This document shows, piece by piece, positions 1 to 10,095 of a stretch of DNA of 64,000 nt (positions within the stretch are counted from its first letter, which is position 1; each line of letters begins with the position of its first letter). The stretch lies in assembly GCA_963730225.1 (NCBI GenBank), contig CAVSQX010000001.1:744001-808000 (forward strand), in the 5' to 3' direction. The DNA comes from CAVSQX01 sp963730225 (GTDB taxonomy: Bacteria; Planctomycetota; Phycisphaerae; Tepidisphaerales; Tepidisphaeraceae). Both the position numbers and the translations under genes were made by a program. The notes beneath the pieces are model-generated. The model had not been told where the DNA came from. It saw only the letters and a program-made list of their open reading frames with translations, and searched no databases.

Positions 1-2
1 AG

Positions 3-3000
3 GGCCAACTCGTTTTGACTTTCCTCGACGCTTCCGGCGACGTCATCGGCACGCCGACCCTGATTTCCGCTTCCAACACCACCGACCGCTGGGAATTGGT
101 GGGCGCGCGAGTTCACGTCCCCGTCGGTGCTCGCAGCGTCGAGTACAGCTTCCAGAGCACGCGCGAATCCGGCAGCACGGATGACAGCTACCTCGATGCC
201 GCTTTCCTCTTCGTCGTTGCCAACACCATCGCCCCCGACATCGGGGGCGAGGGCGCCGGCGATTCGGCCGATGAGAACCCCGCCGACGAGAAAATCCAAT
301 TGCAGACGCCCGATCTCTACGTCAACTGGACGCTCACCCAAACTCACAACATCGTCTGGGCCACCTTCGGCAACACCAGCGACGTGCCGGTTAAGATCGA
401 TCTTTACCAGGATGTCTCGGGCACCTTGGAATTCCTGCTGAACATCACGCCTTCCACCTCCGACACCGGCTCCTACGCCTGGATTCCCCAATCCAGCGGC
501 CTCACCTACGGCACCTACGATCTGCGTATCAAAGTTTCGCTCGTCGGCGATTCGGCAATCTCCGACATCAGCACCGAGAATTTCACGATCCCCGAAAACG
601 GCAACACGTACTACATCAACGACGGCTCGCGCACCGGCGACCAATACACCACCGCCGCGGGAAACAACCGCGCCACCGGCAAGCTCGCCTCCGCGCCGCT
701 GCCGTTGCTAACCACGTTGTTGCGTACCTATCCGCTGGGAGCGGAAAACACGGTCTATGTTGATACAGGAACCTACTACGATTTTGCCCCGGTGGAGCTT
801 AGCGCCAATCCGTCCATCGGTGACGGCGCCGGCATCACCATCGTCGGCCCCACAACCAGTGGCGACGCCGCGACGATCAACGCACTCGGATTCGTCAGCC
901 CCGCCGTGATCGACGTGAACGATGCCACCTTCGTGACCATCACCGACATCGGCGTCGTTGGTGCGAACTACGGAATCTGGGTCCACAACGCCAGCGGCAA
1001 TTTCGTCGGCTCCTATCTGACCGCCACCGGCAATCTTCTCGCTGGCATCCGCATCGAATCCGATTCGTCCTCCAACGCCGTCCTCACCGGCCTCGTCGCC
1101 GACAACAACACCGGCGACGGCGTCTACGTCGGCGGCCCGTTCGTGAGCCTCACCAGCAGCACATCCTACGACAACACCGGCGACGGTTTCGATCTGGCCA
1201 ACGCCGGCGCGGCGGTGCTCACCGGCGATACCGCCTACGGAAACTCAACCGGCTTCAGCGTCACCAATTCCACCAGTAGCACCACCACCGATGTCGGCAA
1301 CGCCACCCTCACTCTCGGCCTCGGCAACAAGGCATACAACAATTCGAGCAACGGCATCTACGCCAACGGCTCGGTTCTGGTCGCCGGCAACGTCGCCTAC
1401 GGCCAAAGCGGAACCGGCGACGCCGGCATCGATCTGGTCCAAGGCGCGACCGCGACCGAAAACATCGTTTACAACAACTACGATGGCATCCTCTCCGCCA
1501 CCAACGCCTCGACCATCTCCAACAATCTCGCATACGACAACGCCAACGTCGGCATCGAGGGTGATTACGGCGCGACGCTCACCGGCAACGTCTCTGACAA
1601 CAACGGCATCGGCATTCGCTCGATGTCGCCCCCCAACGTCGTCCCGGGCCCCTACCTGACCAACAATCTCGTTCATGACAATACCGTCCAGGGCATTTGG
1701 TTGACCGGAGGCCACAACGCCCAGATCAACAACAACACCGTTTATCAATTAACCGGCGACGCGCTCTACATCGACGCCTACTACGACAACTCGGCATCCG
1801 GAATTCAAGTCGAAAACAATATCTTCTGGACTCAGAATGGCGTCGATATCTCTCTGGACCCCACTTCCGAAGTCGGCTTCCGAAGCGACTACAACGATCT
1901 TTACTATTCCGTCTCCGGCAACGCCGGCAATTGGGAGGGCGTTGTCGAAGCTACCTTCACCGACTGGCAAACCGCCAGTGCCAACGATCCCGACAGCATT
2001 TCCACCAAGCCGATTTTCGTGAACCCCGGCGTCGATTTTCACGAGCAGAGCCAGAACGGCAGCTTCCACGGCGGTTCGCTCGCCCCCGTTCTCGGCGGCT
2101 CCGGTTTACCCATTGCGGCCACGGCAGCGCTCACGGACGACGCTTTCGAGTCCCCCGCCATCGATCGCGGTGATCCCACCTTCAGTTTCTCAAACGAGCC
2201 GTCACCCAACGGCGGATACATCAACCTCGGCGCCTACGGCGACACCGCCCAGGCGTCACTCAGCCCGACCAGCTACGTTCTTGTGCTCAAGCCCGTCGCC
2301 GGCCAAACACTGGTCGAAAGTCAGAACTTCACTATCGTCTGGCGAAGCCAGGATATGTCCGGCACCGTGAACATCGATCTGATTCAGGGAAGCGTGACTA
2401 CACCAATCGTCGCCGGCGCAACCAACACCGGAAGCTATGTTTGGACCGTTCCGACTTCCATAACCCCGGGTTCCTACACGATCCGTGTAACCCGCAACCC
2501 CGCCCCGACCGCCGTCGGTGTCAGCGGCAGCATTACCATCGACGCGGCGACGACCAATTACTACGTCAACGGCAGCTCCACCGCCGGTATCTTCACCACC
2601 GCCGGCGGCAGCGACGCCAACAGCGGCCTCGATCCCGCCCACCCGAAGGCGACCATCCAGGATCTCCTCGACTCCTACCAACTCGGCTCCGGCGACACTA
2701 TTTTCGTCGACGTGGGAACCTACAATCTTTCCAGCAACATCATTCTCACCGCCGCCAACAGTGGCCTCACCATCGAAGGCGTCGCCGGCGACGGTACAAT
2801 TCTCGATCGCACCAACACCGACAGCGGTAGCTATGTGCTTGACTTGCAGACCGTCGCCAACATAACGCTGGAGAATTTCACGATCACCGGCGGGTTCTAC
2901 GGCATCAACGCATCTTACAACTCCGGCAGCTCTACCAACCTGACCATCGAAAGCAGCATCTTCTACGGCAGCTACCAGGCCGGGCTCAACCTCGCCAACG

Positions 3001-4259
3001 ACGGCTCAACCAATTACGTCGTTACCGGCGACCTCATCACCGGCAACACGTTCCACGACATGCTCACTCCCTTCGTCTCCGACGGCATCCTGTCCAGCGG
3101 CGATCAGGCCACGTTTACCAACAACATCGCCTACAACCTGACCAACGGCCTGAATATCCAATCCGCCGACGGCAGCACGATCAGCGGCAACAAGACCTAC
3201 GATGACGGCACCGGAATCGCTGCCGTCAATGCCACGGTCACCGGCAACATCTCGTACGACAATTCCGAAGGGATCGGTTTCACCAGCGGAACGCTTAGCG
3301 GGAACACGACCTACAACAACACCGGCGACGGCATCAGCATCAGCGGCGGCACGGCCACGGGAAACATCTCTTACGGCAACTCGAGCGGTCTGGTCTTCAA
3401 CGGCAACGCCACCGCCAGCGACAATCTCATTTACAACAACTCAAGCGTCGGTATCTCCGGCGGCAACGGCTCGCTCATTCTCGGCAATGTGCTGTACGGA
3501 AACGGCATCGCCATCTCTCTCATTGCCAATCCCTCCGCTGCCCAAACCGGACCGACTGTTGAGAACAACGTCGCCTATAACAATACTACGGGCGGAATCT
3601 ATCTGGGTGGCGGCGACACGACTCCTATCCTGAACAACACCATCTACCAATCCGCCGGTTACGGCTTGGAGATCGTTGCTTTCTATGGTGAATCCACTCA
3701 TGGCGTGGCCGTGCGCGACAACATCATTTGGAACAGCGCCGGCCCCGATGCTTCCGTCGATGCCGGCTCCGAGATTGGCGTCAGCTTCGACTACAACGAT
3801 CTGTACGTCACCGTCTCCGGCCAGATCGGCAGTTGGGGCGGAACCTCATACACCACGCTGGCTGCTTGGCAGGGCGCAACGGGCATGGATGCCGATAGTA
3901 TTTCTGCCAACCCGCTTTTCGTGAATGTCGCCGGCAACGATTTCCATGAACAGAGTTTGAACGGCAGCTACCACGGCGGCACGCTGGCTCCGATTTTGAA
4001 CACATCAACGGGTTTACCACAGGCCAATCCCGGCACGCTCACCGATGATTCCAACGAAAGCCCGGCCATCGACCGTGGCGATCCGATCGACAGCTATGCC
4101 AACGAGCCCTCCCCCAACGGTGGCTATGTCAATCTCGGAGCTTACGGCGATAGCAGCCAGGCTTCGCTCAGTCCGGCGCATTATCTGTTTGTCACGAATC
4201 CCATCGCCGGTCAATCTGCCGCGGCTGGCCAATCTCTGACGCGTCGAGTGGCGCGATGA
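3..4259 (+). CDS. Giant right-handed beta-helix surface protein, N-terminal part (5' partial, frameshifted at 3' end)
   Basis: The frame is open from the left edge, so the true start lies upstream. The translation is rich in Asn/Gly/Thr with repeated NNT, NI-Y and GN-S rungs typical of parallel beta-helix (PbH1/NosD-like) folds. It contains two copies of a module: a YYxN(D/G)GS linker, an 'SAPLPLL' or 'AHPKATI' segment, a (V/I)DxGTY strand that opens the helix, and a closing ESPAIDRGDP...NLGAYGD block followed by an Ig-like GSYVW region. At about 4242 the frame is lost: the conserved Ig-like strand continues as VEWRDEIS in the +1 frame and runs straight into the gene part at 4330. Removing one base there restores a single protein of at least 3,359 residues. 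Probably secreted and carbohydrate- or matrix-associated; no catalytic motif recognised. Confidence 0.8.
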   Translation, partial: GQLVLTFLDASGDVIGTPTLISASNTTDRWELVGARVHVPVGARSVEYSFQSTRESGSTDDSYLDAAFLFVVANTIAPDIGGEGAGDSADENPADEKIQLQTPDLYVNWTLTQTHNIVWATFGNTSDVPVKIDLYQDVSGTLEFLLNITPSTSDTGSYAWIPQSSGLTYGTYDLRIKVSLVGDSAISDISTENFTIPENGNTYYINDGSRTGDQYTTAAGNNRATGKLASAPLPLLTTLLRTYPLGAENTVYVDTGTYYDFAPVELSANPSIGDGAGITIVGPTTSGDAATINALGFVSPAVIDVNDATFVTITDIGVVGANYGIWVHNASGNFVGSYLTATGNLLAGIRIESDSSSNAVLTGLVADNNTGDGVYVGGPFVSLTSSTSYDNTGDGFDLANAGAAVLTGDTAYGNSTGFSVTNSTSSTTTDVGNATLTLGLGNKAYNNSSNGIYANGSVLVAGNVAYGQSGTGDAGIDLVQGATATENIVYNNYDGILSATNASTISNNLAYDNANVGIEGDYGATLTGNVSDNNGIGIRSMSPPNVVPGPYLTNNLVHDNTVQGIWLTGGHNAQINNNTVYQLTGDALYIDAYYDNSASGIQVENNIFWTQNGVDISLDPTSEVGFRSDYNDLYYSVSGNAGNWEGVVEATFTDWQTASANDPDSISTKPIFVNPGVDFHEQSQNGSFHGGSLAPVLGGSGLPIAATAALTDDAFESPAIDRGDPTFSFSNEPSPNGGYINLGAYGDTAQASLSPTSYVLVLKPVAGQTLVESQNFTIVWRSQDMSGTVNIDLIQGSVTTPIVAGATNTGSYVWTVPTSITPGSYTIRVTRNPAPTAVGVSGSITIDAATTNYYVNGSSTAGIFTTAGGSDANSGLDPAHPKATIQDLLDSYQLGSGDTIFVDVGTYNLSSNIILTAANSGLTIEGVAGDGTILDRTNTDSGSYVLDLQTVANITLENFTITGGFYGINASYNSGSSTNLTIESSIFYGSYQAGLNLANDGSTNYVVTGDLITGNTFHDMLTPFVSDGILSSGDQATFTNNIAYNLTNGLNIQSADGSTISGNKTYDDGTGIAAVNATVTGNISYDNSEGIGFTSGTLSGNTTYNNTGDGISISGGTATGNISYGNSSGLVFNGNATASDNLIYNNSSVGISGGNGSLILGNVLYGNGIAISLIANPSAAQTGPTVENNVAYNNTTGGIYLGGGDTTPILNNTIYQSAGYGLEIVAFYGESTHGVAVRDNIIWNSAGPDASVDAGSEIGVSFDYNDLYVTVSGQIGSWGGTSYTTLAAWQGATGMDADSISANPLFVNVAGNDFHEQSLNGSYHGGTLAPILNTSTGLPQANPGTLTDDSNESPAIDRGDPIDSYANEPSPNGGYVNLGAYGDSSQASLSPAHYLFVTNPIAGQSAAAGQSLTRRVAR

Positions 4260-4329
4260 AATCAGCAACACATCCGCCGGTGCAAGCGACACCGACACGC
4301 TCGAGTTACTGACGGGCAATAACTCCGTT

Positions 4330-7300
4330 GTGCTTACCACATCCGCTCCCGACACGGGCTCCTACGTCTGGGCATTGCCCGGTTCTCTGACCTCCGGCAC
4401 CTACTACGTCGAGGTGATTCGCAACGACAGCACCCATCTGACGGCCACCAGCGGCACCTTCACGATCTCGGCATTCAACGGCATTTACTACGTGAACGGC
4501 TCTTCCACCGCCGGCGTCTTCACGACCGCCGGCGGCAACGACGCCAATAGCGGGCTCAATCCCGCAAGCCCCAAAGCCACCATCGGCGCCATTCTCAGCA
4601 GCTACACGCTCGAGCCCGGTAACATCATCATGGTTGACCAGGCTACCTACAATCTATCCACCAATCTCGTTCTCGTTGCTGCCGACAGCGGCATCACGAT
4701 CGAAGGCGTCGCCGGCAAGACAATTCTCAATCGCGGCAACACGTCCAGCAATGCTTACGACATCGATTTCCAGGGAGCGACCAACGTCACTCTTGAGAAT
4801 CTCACGCTCACCGGCGGATACGTCGGCATCAACGCCTCCTACGGGCAGGTCAGCACCGGATTGACCGTCACCAACTGTATTTTCACCGGCGACCAGGTCG
4901 TCGGCCTGGATTTGCAGGGCAACAACGGCTCGGCCGTCGTTACAGATAACCAGTTTGAAAGTGTACTCGACGGCGTCTCCTTCGGCTCCGATGGCCTCTA
5001 CAGCCAGGACAACACCATCACCGCTACCAATAACACCGCATACGGTGTGGTTAATGGCCTGAACATCAGCGGCGGCCTCAATGCCTCGGGCACTATCGAA
5101 AACAACACGATCTACCTATGCAACAACGGCATCAATGTCAGTTCTCAGAGTGAAGGGACATGGGTTGTCGCTAACAACACGCTTTACGATAACTTCGACA
5201 ATAACCTTACCGCTTCCGGCAGCGATCTCTCCATCACTGGAAACACACTTTATCAGGACGGCGGCGCCGGCAGCCATGAGCTCACCGACGAAGACGGGAT
5301 CGACGCCAGCAACGGCCCGGTCGTCTCCAACAATATTATCTACGGCAATATCAATGGTATCGACGGCAGCAGTGCAACGCTCAGTGACAATGTCATCTAT
5401 GACAATTCGGGCGACGGCATCAACTACGACGCCCCTTGTACGATTCAAGGGAATGATATTTACTCCAGCGGAGCCTGGGGCATTCAGTATTTTGAGATCA
5501 GCGACCAACTCGGCGTCATTTCCAACAACCTGATTTATCTGAACGCCTCAGGGGGCATCGATATCGACAACGCCTACTCAACGCAGGTTGTTAACAACAC
5601 GATTTATCAAACCGCTGGTCCTGCCATCGAGATGGACGGGTTTAATTCCACCAACAACGGCTCGTTCCCGCCCGAGGTCAATCTCCAGAACAACATTCTT
5701 TGGGCCACGGCTGGTCCGGATGTGCAGGTAGCCGACGGCATGGAGGAGGGATTCACCAGTGACTACAATGATCTGTATTTCTCCGGGACCGGCTATGTTG
5801 CACAAATGGCCGGCGTGAACTTCGCGACTTTAACAAGCTGGGCTTGGGAACTCGGCCTCGATGTCCACAGCATTTCCGTCAATCCGCAATTCGTCAACCC
5901 CAGCGGCCCCGACGGAATTCTCGGATACACCGGAACAATCTACGGCGGCGTCAACCATGGCGCAGACGATAATTTCCATGTCCAATCCACATCCCCGATC
6001 ATCGACGCCGGCAATCCCTCCTCCGAATTCATCAGCGAACCTCAGCCCAACGGCGGGCGAATCAATGTCGGTTACGACGGCGGCACCGCGCAGGCCACCA
6101 CCAGTTCTTCCGCCCCGATCGTGCAGGTCACCTCACCGGTAGCATCGCAGAAGCTCCAGGCCGGTCAGCCCGCGACCATCCAATGGCAGTCCACCGGATT
6201 GCTTTCAACGCAGACCATTACCGAGGTGGCCACCGGTGAATCCGTCGCAGTGGGCGAGTACCATCCCTCCGAGTTCTCAGCTTTCTCGACGGGGATGCAA
6301 TCTACTACCAGTTCCATCAATACGAGCCTGGTCACCAACCCCGCGCCGCAGGCGGTCTACCAGACCTGGGCCGACGCCGCCAGCGGAGTCGGAAATTATC
6401 TACTCTACGACATTCCGGTTCCCAACGGCGCATACACAATTCGCCTGGATTTCGCCGATGCCACCTCCGAAAGCGTCGGCCAGCGGGTATTTGATGTTCT
6501 GTTGCAGGGCCAGGTGGTAAAGTCGAGCTTCGATATCTTCGCCACGGCCGGCACGTACGACAAGGCCGTCGCGCTCACGTTCTCGGTCACGGCCACGGGC
6601 GGAACCGGCATCACGCTTCAATTGAAAAATGACACCTACAACCCCGCCATTCTTAACGGTTTTGAGATTTCACAGGCCGTGGTGGGCGGCGCCGCGAGCC
6701 AGACGGTCAATCTTCAGGTGTCTACCAACAACGGCGGCACGTGGACAACCATCGCCACCAACCAGCCGATCGACGCCGAAGGCCGCGGCAGCTATGTCTG
6801 GACACCAACTGCGCAGACTACCGGCTACACTGCTTTAGTGCGTGTTGTCGCCAACAATGCCGCCGGCACGACCGGTGTCAGTGGATCGTTCCTTATCGCC
6901 AATGCCGGTACGGCTTTTTATGTAAACGATTCCTCCACCACCGGCGACGTGTACACAACCGCCGTGGGCAATAACGCCAATAGCGGCACGTCGCCCAGCG
7001 CTCCTATGGCCAGCATCGAAGCCGTTCTCAATGATTATCAACTCATCCCCGGCGACACTATTTATGTGGACAACGGCACATACACACTTTTCCACAACAT
7101 CAACATCCCGGTCGCCGACAGCGGGATTATTATCCAGGGCCCCACCACCGCCGGCGCGACCGCCACCCTCAACCGCAACGCCACCTCCAGCAACGACTTC
7201 GTCTTCTATCTTGTCGGTGGCGTCGACAACATCACGCTGTCGAATCTGGCAATAACCGGTGCATATTACGGCATTAACTCGCCTCTGGTCGAAGGCGTAA

Positions 7301-10095
7301 GCAGCTACACCACCGGTGTAACCGTCGAACGCGACATCATCTATTCCAACACAAATTCTGGAATCAATACCGGCTTCACTTACAACTGGACCATCACCGG
7401 CAACGTGATTCACGACAACGGCACCTACGGCATTTACCTGCAATCCGGCACCGCCACGATCACAAACAACACGATCTACAACCATTCCAACAGCGGTATT
7501 GATTTTTCCACGCCGGTGAACAGCTCAAGCACGGTCATCGCGGCCAACATCGTCGGCGGCAACACGGTCTACGGCAACGGCGTCGGCATCAACGTCAGCG
7601 GTGTCACGGTCACCGGCAATCTGGCTCACGACAACACTTCATACGGAATCGAAGCGAGTAACGAATCGGTAGTCACCGGCAACACCGTCTGGCGACAAAC
7701 CGCCACCAACGACATCGGCATTAATTCCAACAGCTCCACCGTCAACGGCAATTTTGTCTTCGGCAACTACAACGGCATCTACGCCTCCGGCAGCGAATCG
7801 ATCATCCTTTACGGCAACCGCGTTTATTCCAACACCAATTACGGCATGTACATTTCCGGCGCCAATGCTTCTCCGGAATACTACGTCGAAGAGGTATATG
7901 ACAATTTGGTCTACGCCAACAGCACGGGCGGAATCTTCATCACGGGGTCGCCTAACCTGAGCGTGTACAACAACACGGTCTACCAACTCGTCGGCGATGC
8001 GATTAATGTCAGCAGCGAATCCTCGCTGACTGTTGAGAACAATATCCTGTGGGTGCAGGCCGGATACGATCTGGACATTGCCAGTAATGCCCAGGGCAGT
8101 TTCGTCAGCAACTACAATATTCTTTACCACGTTGGGACCAATGCGAACGTGGGTTTCTGGAACAGCGCCGCGCAGGCCACGCTGGCCGTGTGGCAATCCG
8201 CTTCCGCGCAGGATGCGCACAGCAGCGAAGCCAATCCGCTGTTCGTCGATCCCGCCGGGGCGGATGCGACGCTCGGATACAATCCCACCGCTCAAGGCGG
8301 CAACGGATACAACGGCGGAGGCGATGATAATTTCTTCATCTCCGCAGGCTCCCCTGCCATCGGCACGGGCAATCATTCCGCCGCCCCAGCGACCGATCTG
8401 CTCGGTTACACGGTAAACAATCCCCCCGACATCGGCGCCTACGCCTACCGCGGCACAACCAGCAGTCCGCCAACGGTTCTCTCAACAACGCCCACGCCCA
8501 CGCAACTCACGGTCGTCTTCAGCCAGACTCCCAACGACATCGACGCCGCGGCTTCCAGTCTGTACCAACTCCGCGGCGCAGGCCCCGATGGCGTCTTCGG
8601 TACATCCGATGATGTCGTTTACACCGTCACCGCTTCCTACCAAACCGGCACCAACCAGGTTGTCCTGGCCGTCAATGGCGGAGCGCTGCCTCCCGGACTC
8701 TATCAATTGACCATCCTCTCTAGCGCCAGCGGCAGCGTCCACAACCTCGCGGGAGTTGAACTCGACGGCGACGACAACGGCACGCCCGGCGGGAATTACG
8801 TCACCACCTTCACCATCAACTCCGCTCCGCTGAATCTTTCCGGCAGCGTCGAATATCTGAAGCTCGACGCCGACGGCGTGCACATCGACGTGTGGAACAA
8901 CTCCACAGCCACCGGCTTGCCGGCGCAATCAGTGGTCCTGGCCGACACCTCATCTGTCACCTACTCCGGCCCCGCCGGCGGTGATTTATTCATTCTCGAT
9001 TTCTCCGCCGGCGATCCGCTGCCCGCTTCCGGCCTGAGCTTCGTCGGCGGCTCGGCACAAAACACGCTCAAGATCATCGGCACCACCGGCAACGACACCG
9101 CCGTCGTCAACGCCTCAAGTATCACCGTCAATTCCGTCCCCATCAGTTACAGCGCTGCCAGCACGATCATCTTCGACGGCGATGCCGCCGGAACCGATAC
9201 TCTCACGCAAACCGCGCAGCCCGCCAGCGGCGCAGCGCCGATCTTCTCTCGCCCCACCAGTTCCGATTCGATCTCGATCAACGCCGGCACATTCACCATT
9301 CCCGCCAATTCCGCCGGCTCGGGCATCACCGTCTACGCCTTGTCCTCGTTGACGATCGCCGCCGGCGCATCCGTCGCCGTCGCGGCCCCGCCGACGCATT
9401 CGGATCGCATGGTGTTGTCGCTGGGCACGCTGAATCTCGCCGGCTCGCCGGGCGCGTGGACCGGCAAGCTCGATCTGACCGGCAACGATCTGATTCTCCA
9501 CGGCGGCAACGTCTCGATGCTCACGTCGCAAATCGCCGCCGGCTACAACGGCGGAAGATGGAACGGCTCAACCGGCATCACCTCTTCCTCAGCCGCCGCC
9601 GCCAACAACACCGCGCTGGGCATCGAATTGAACTCCAACGGCAGCGGCGGAACGCTCGTCAGCAGCTTCGACGGCCAAAGCATCGCCAGCGGCGACGTGC
9701 TGGTGAAGTACACCTACTACGGCGACGCCAATCTCGACGGCGTCGTCAACGGCTCGGATTACACGCTCCTGGACAATGGCTTCAACAACCGCCTTACCGG
9801 CTGGCGCAACGGCGATTTCAATTACGACGGCGTCGTGAACGGCGACGATTACACGCTGATCGACAATGCTTTCAACACCCAGGGTGCTTCGCTTGCGGCC
9901 GATCCAACTGAGGATACTCTTACCAGCGTGTCACCGAACCCATCGGCTTCCAAGGCCGCAACGGCCAAGCCGGCCGCTATCGCCGTGCCGACGCTTTGGG
10001 CCTCGGATCAACCGATCGTCTTTGATTCCGACGATCCGATGAAATTGAAGAAGCGCCGCAACCTCTTTTCCGATACCTTTGCAGAATTGACGTGA
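4330..10095 (+). CDS. Giant right-handed beta-helix surface protein, C-terminal part with dockerin-like end
   Basis: Continuation of the preceding part; the listed GTG start is only the first start codon after the frame break, and the frame is open back to about 4243. It carries modules three and four of the beta-helix unit (linkers YYVNGSSTAG and FYVNDSSTTG), then an SLYQLRGAGPDG-type Ig-like stretch, a YLKLDADG module (about 8840-9130), and a C-terminal cassette shared with other proteins here: a conserved NDLILHGGN region and two dockerin-like calcium loops (DANLDGVVNGSD and DFNYDGVVNGDD). There is no PEP-CTERM tail. Its stop codon overlaps the start of the next gene (GTGA). Likely an extracellular structural or carbohydrate-binding protein; the exact ligand cannot be told. 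Confidence 0.8.
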   Translation: MLTTSAPDTGSYVWALPGSLTSGTYYVEVIRNDSTHLTATSGTFTISAFNGIYYVNGSSTAGVFTTAGGNDANSGLNPASPKATIGAILSSYTLEPGNIIMVDQATYNLSTNLVLVAADSGITIEGVAGKTILNRGNTSSNAYDIDFQGATNVTLENLTLTGGYVGINASYGQVSTGLTVTNCIFTGDQVVGLDLQGNNGSAVVTDNQFESVLDGVSFGSDGLYSQDNTITATNNTAYGVVNGLNISGGLNASGTIENNTIYLCNNGINVSSQSEGTWVVANNTLYDNFDNNLTASGSDLSITGNTLYQDGGAGSHELTDEDGIDASNGPVVSNNIIYGNINGIDGSSATLSDNVIYDNSGDGINYDAPCTIQGNDIYSSGAWGIQYFEISDQLGVISNNLIYLNASGGIDIDNAYSTQVVNNTIYQTAGPAIEMDGFNSTNNGSFPPEVNLQNNILWATAGPDVQVADGMEEGFTSDYNDLYFSGTGYVAQMAGVNFATLTSWAWELGLDVHSISVNPQFVNPSGPDGILGYTGTIYGGVNHGADDNFHVQSTSPIIDAGNPSSEFISEPQPNGGRINVGYDGGTAQATTSSSAPIVQVTSPVASQKLQAGQPATIQWQSTGLLSTQTITEVATGESVAVGEYHPSEFSAFSTGMQSTTSSINTSLVTNPAPQAVYQTWADAASGVGNYLLYDIPVPNGAYTIRLDFADATSESVGQRVFDVLLQGQVVKSSFDIFATAGTYDKAVALTFSVTATGGTGITLQLKNDTYNPAILNGFEISQAVVGGAASQTVNLQVSTNNGGTWTTIATNQPIDAEGRGSYVWTPTAQTTGYTALVRVVANNAAGTTGVSGSFLIANAGTAFYVNDSSTTGDVYTTAVGNNANSGTSPSAPMASIEAVLNDYQLIPGDTIYVDNGTYTLFHNINIPVADSGIIIQGPTTAGATATLNRNATSSNDFVFYLVGGVDNITLSNLAITGAYYGINSPLVEGVSSYTTGVTVERDIIYSNTNSGINTGFTYNWTITGNVIHDNGTYGIYLQSGTATITNNTIYNHSNSGIDFSTPVNSSSTVIAANIVGGNTVYGNGVGINVSGVTVTGNLAHDNTSYGIEASNESVVTGNTVWRQTATNDIGINSNSSTVNGNFVFGNYNGIYASGSESIILYGNRVYSNTNYGMYISGANASPEYYVEEVYDNLVYANSTGGIFITGSPNLSVYNNTVYQLVGDAINVSSESSLTVENNILWVQAGYDLDIASNAQGSFVSNYNILYHVGTNANVGFWNSAAQATLAVWQSASAQDAHSSEANPLFVDPAGADATLGYNPTAQGGNGYNGGGDDNFFISAGSPAIGTGNHSAAPATDLLGYTVNNPPDIGAYAYRGTTSSPPTVLSTTPTPTQLTVVFSQTPNDIDAAASSLYQLRGAGPDGVFGTSDDVVYTVTASYQTGTNQVVLAVNGGALPPGLYQLTILSSASGSVHNLAGVELDGDDNGTPGGNYVTTFTINSAPLNLSGSVEYLKLDADGVHIDVWNNSTATGLPAQSVVLADTSSVTYSGPAGGDLFILDFSAGDPLPASGLSFVGGSAQNTLKIIGTTGNDTAVVNASSITVNSVPISYSAASTIIFDGDAAGTDTLTQTAQPASGAAPIFSRPTSSDSISINAGTFTIPANSAGSGITVYALSSLTIAAGASVAVAAPPTHSDRMVLSLGTLNLAGSPGAWTGKLDLTGNDLILHGGNVSMLTSQIAAGYNGGRWNGSTGITSSSAAAANNTALGIELNSNGSGGTLVSSFDGQSIASGDVLVKYTYYGDANLDGVVNGSDYTLLDNGFNNRLTGWRNGDFNYDGVVNGDDYTLIDNAFNTQGASLAADPTEDTLTSVSPNPSASKAATAKPAAIAVPTLWASDQPIVFDSDDPMKLKKRRNLFSDTFAELT
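9721..9906 (+). repeat. Dockerin-like double calcium-loop cassette, copy 1
   Basis: Encodes two loops of pattern D-x-N-x-D-G-x-V-N-G-x-D-Y joined by a GWRNGDF linker. The same coding block, very similar also at DNA level, recurs at 18169-18352 (+), 21140-21312 (-), 44560-44729 (-) and 59485-59667 (+). Confidence 0.85.

Noticed and set aside
4243..4330. Programmed +1 frameshift in the giant beta-helix gene
   Set aside because: No slippery heptamer or rare-codon stop context is visible, and similar one-base breaks occur in many unrelated genes, so error is more likely.
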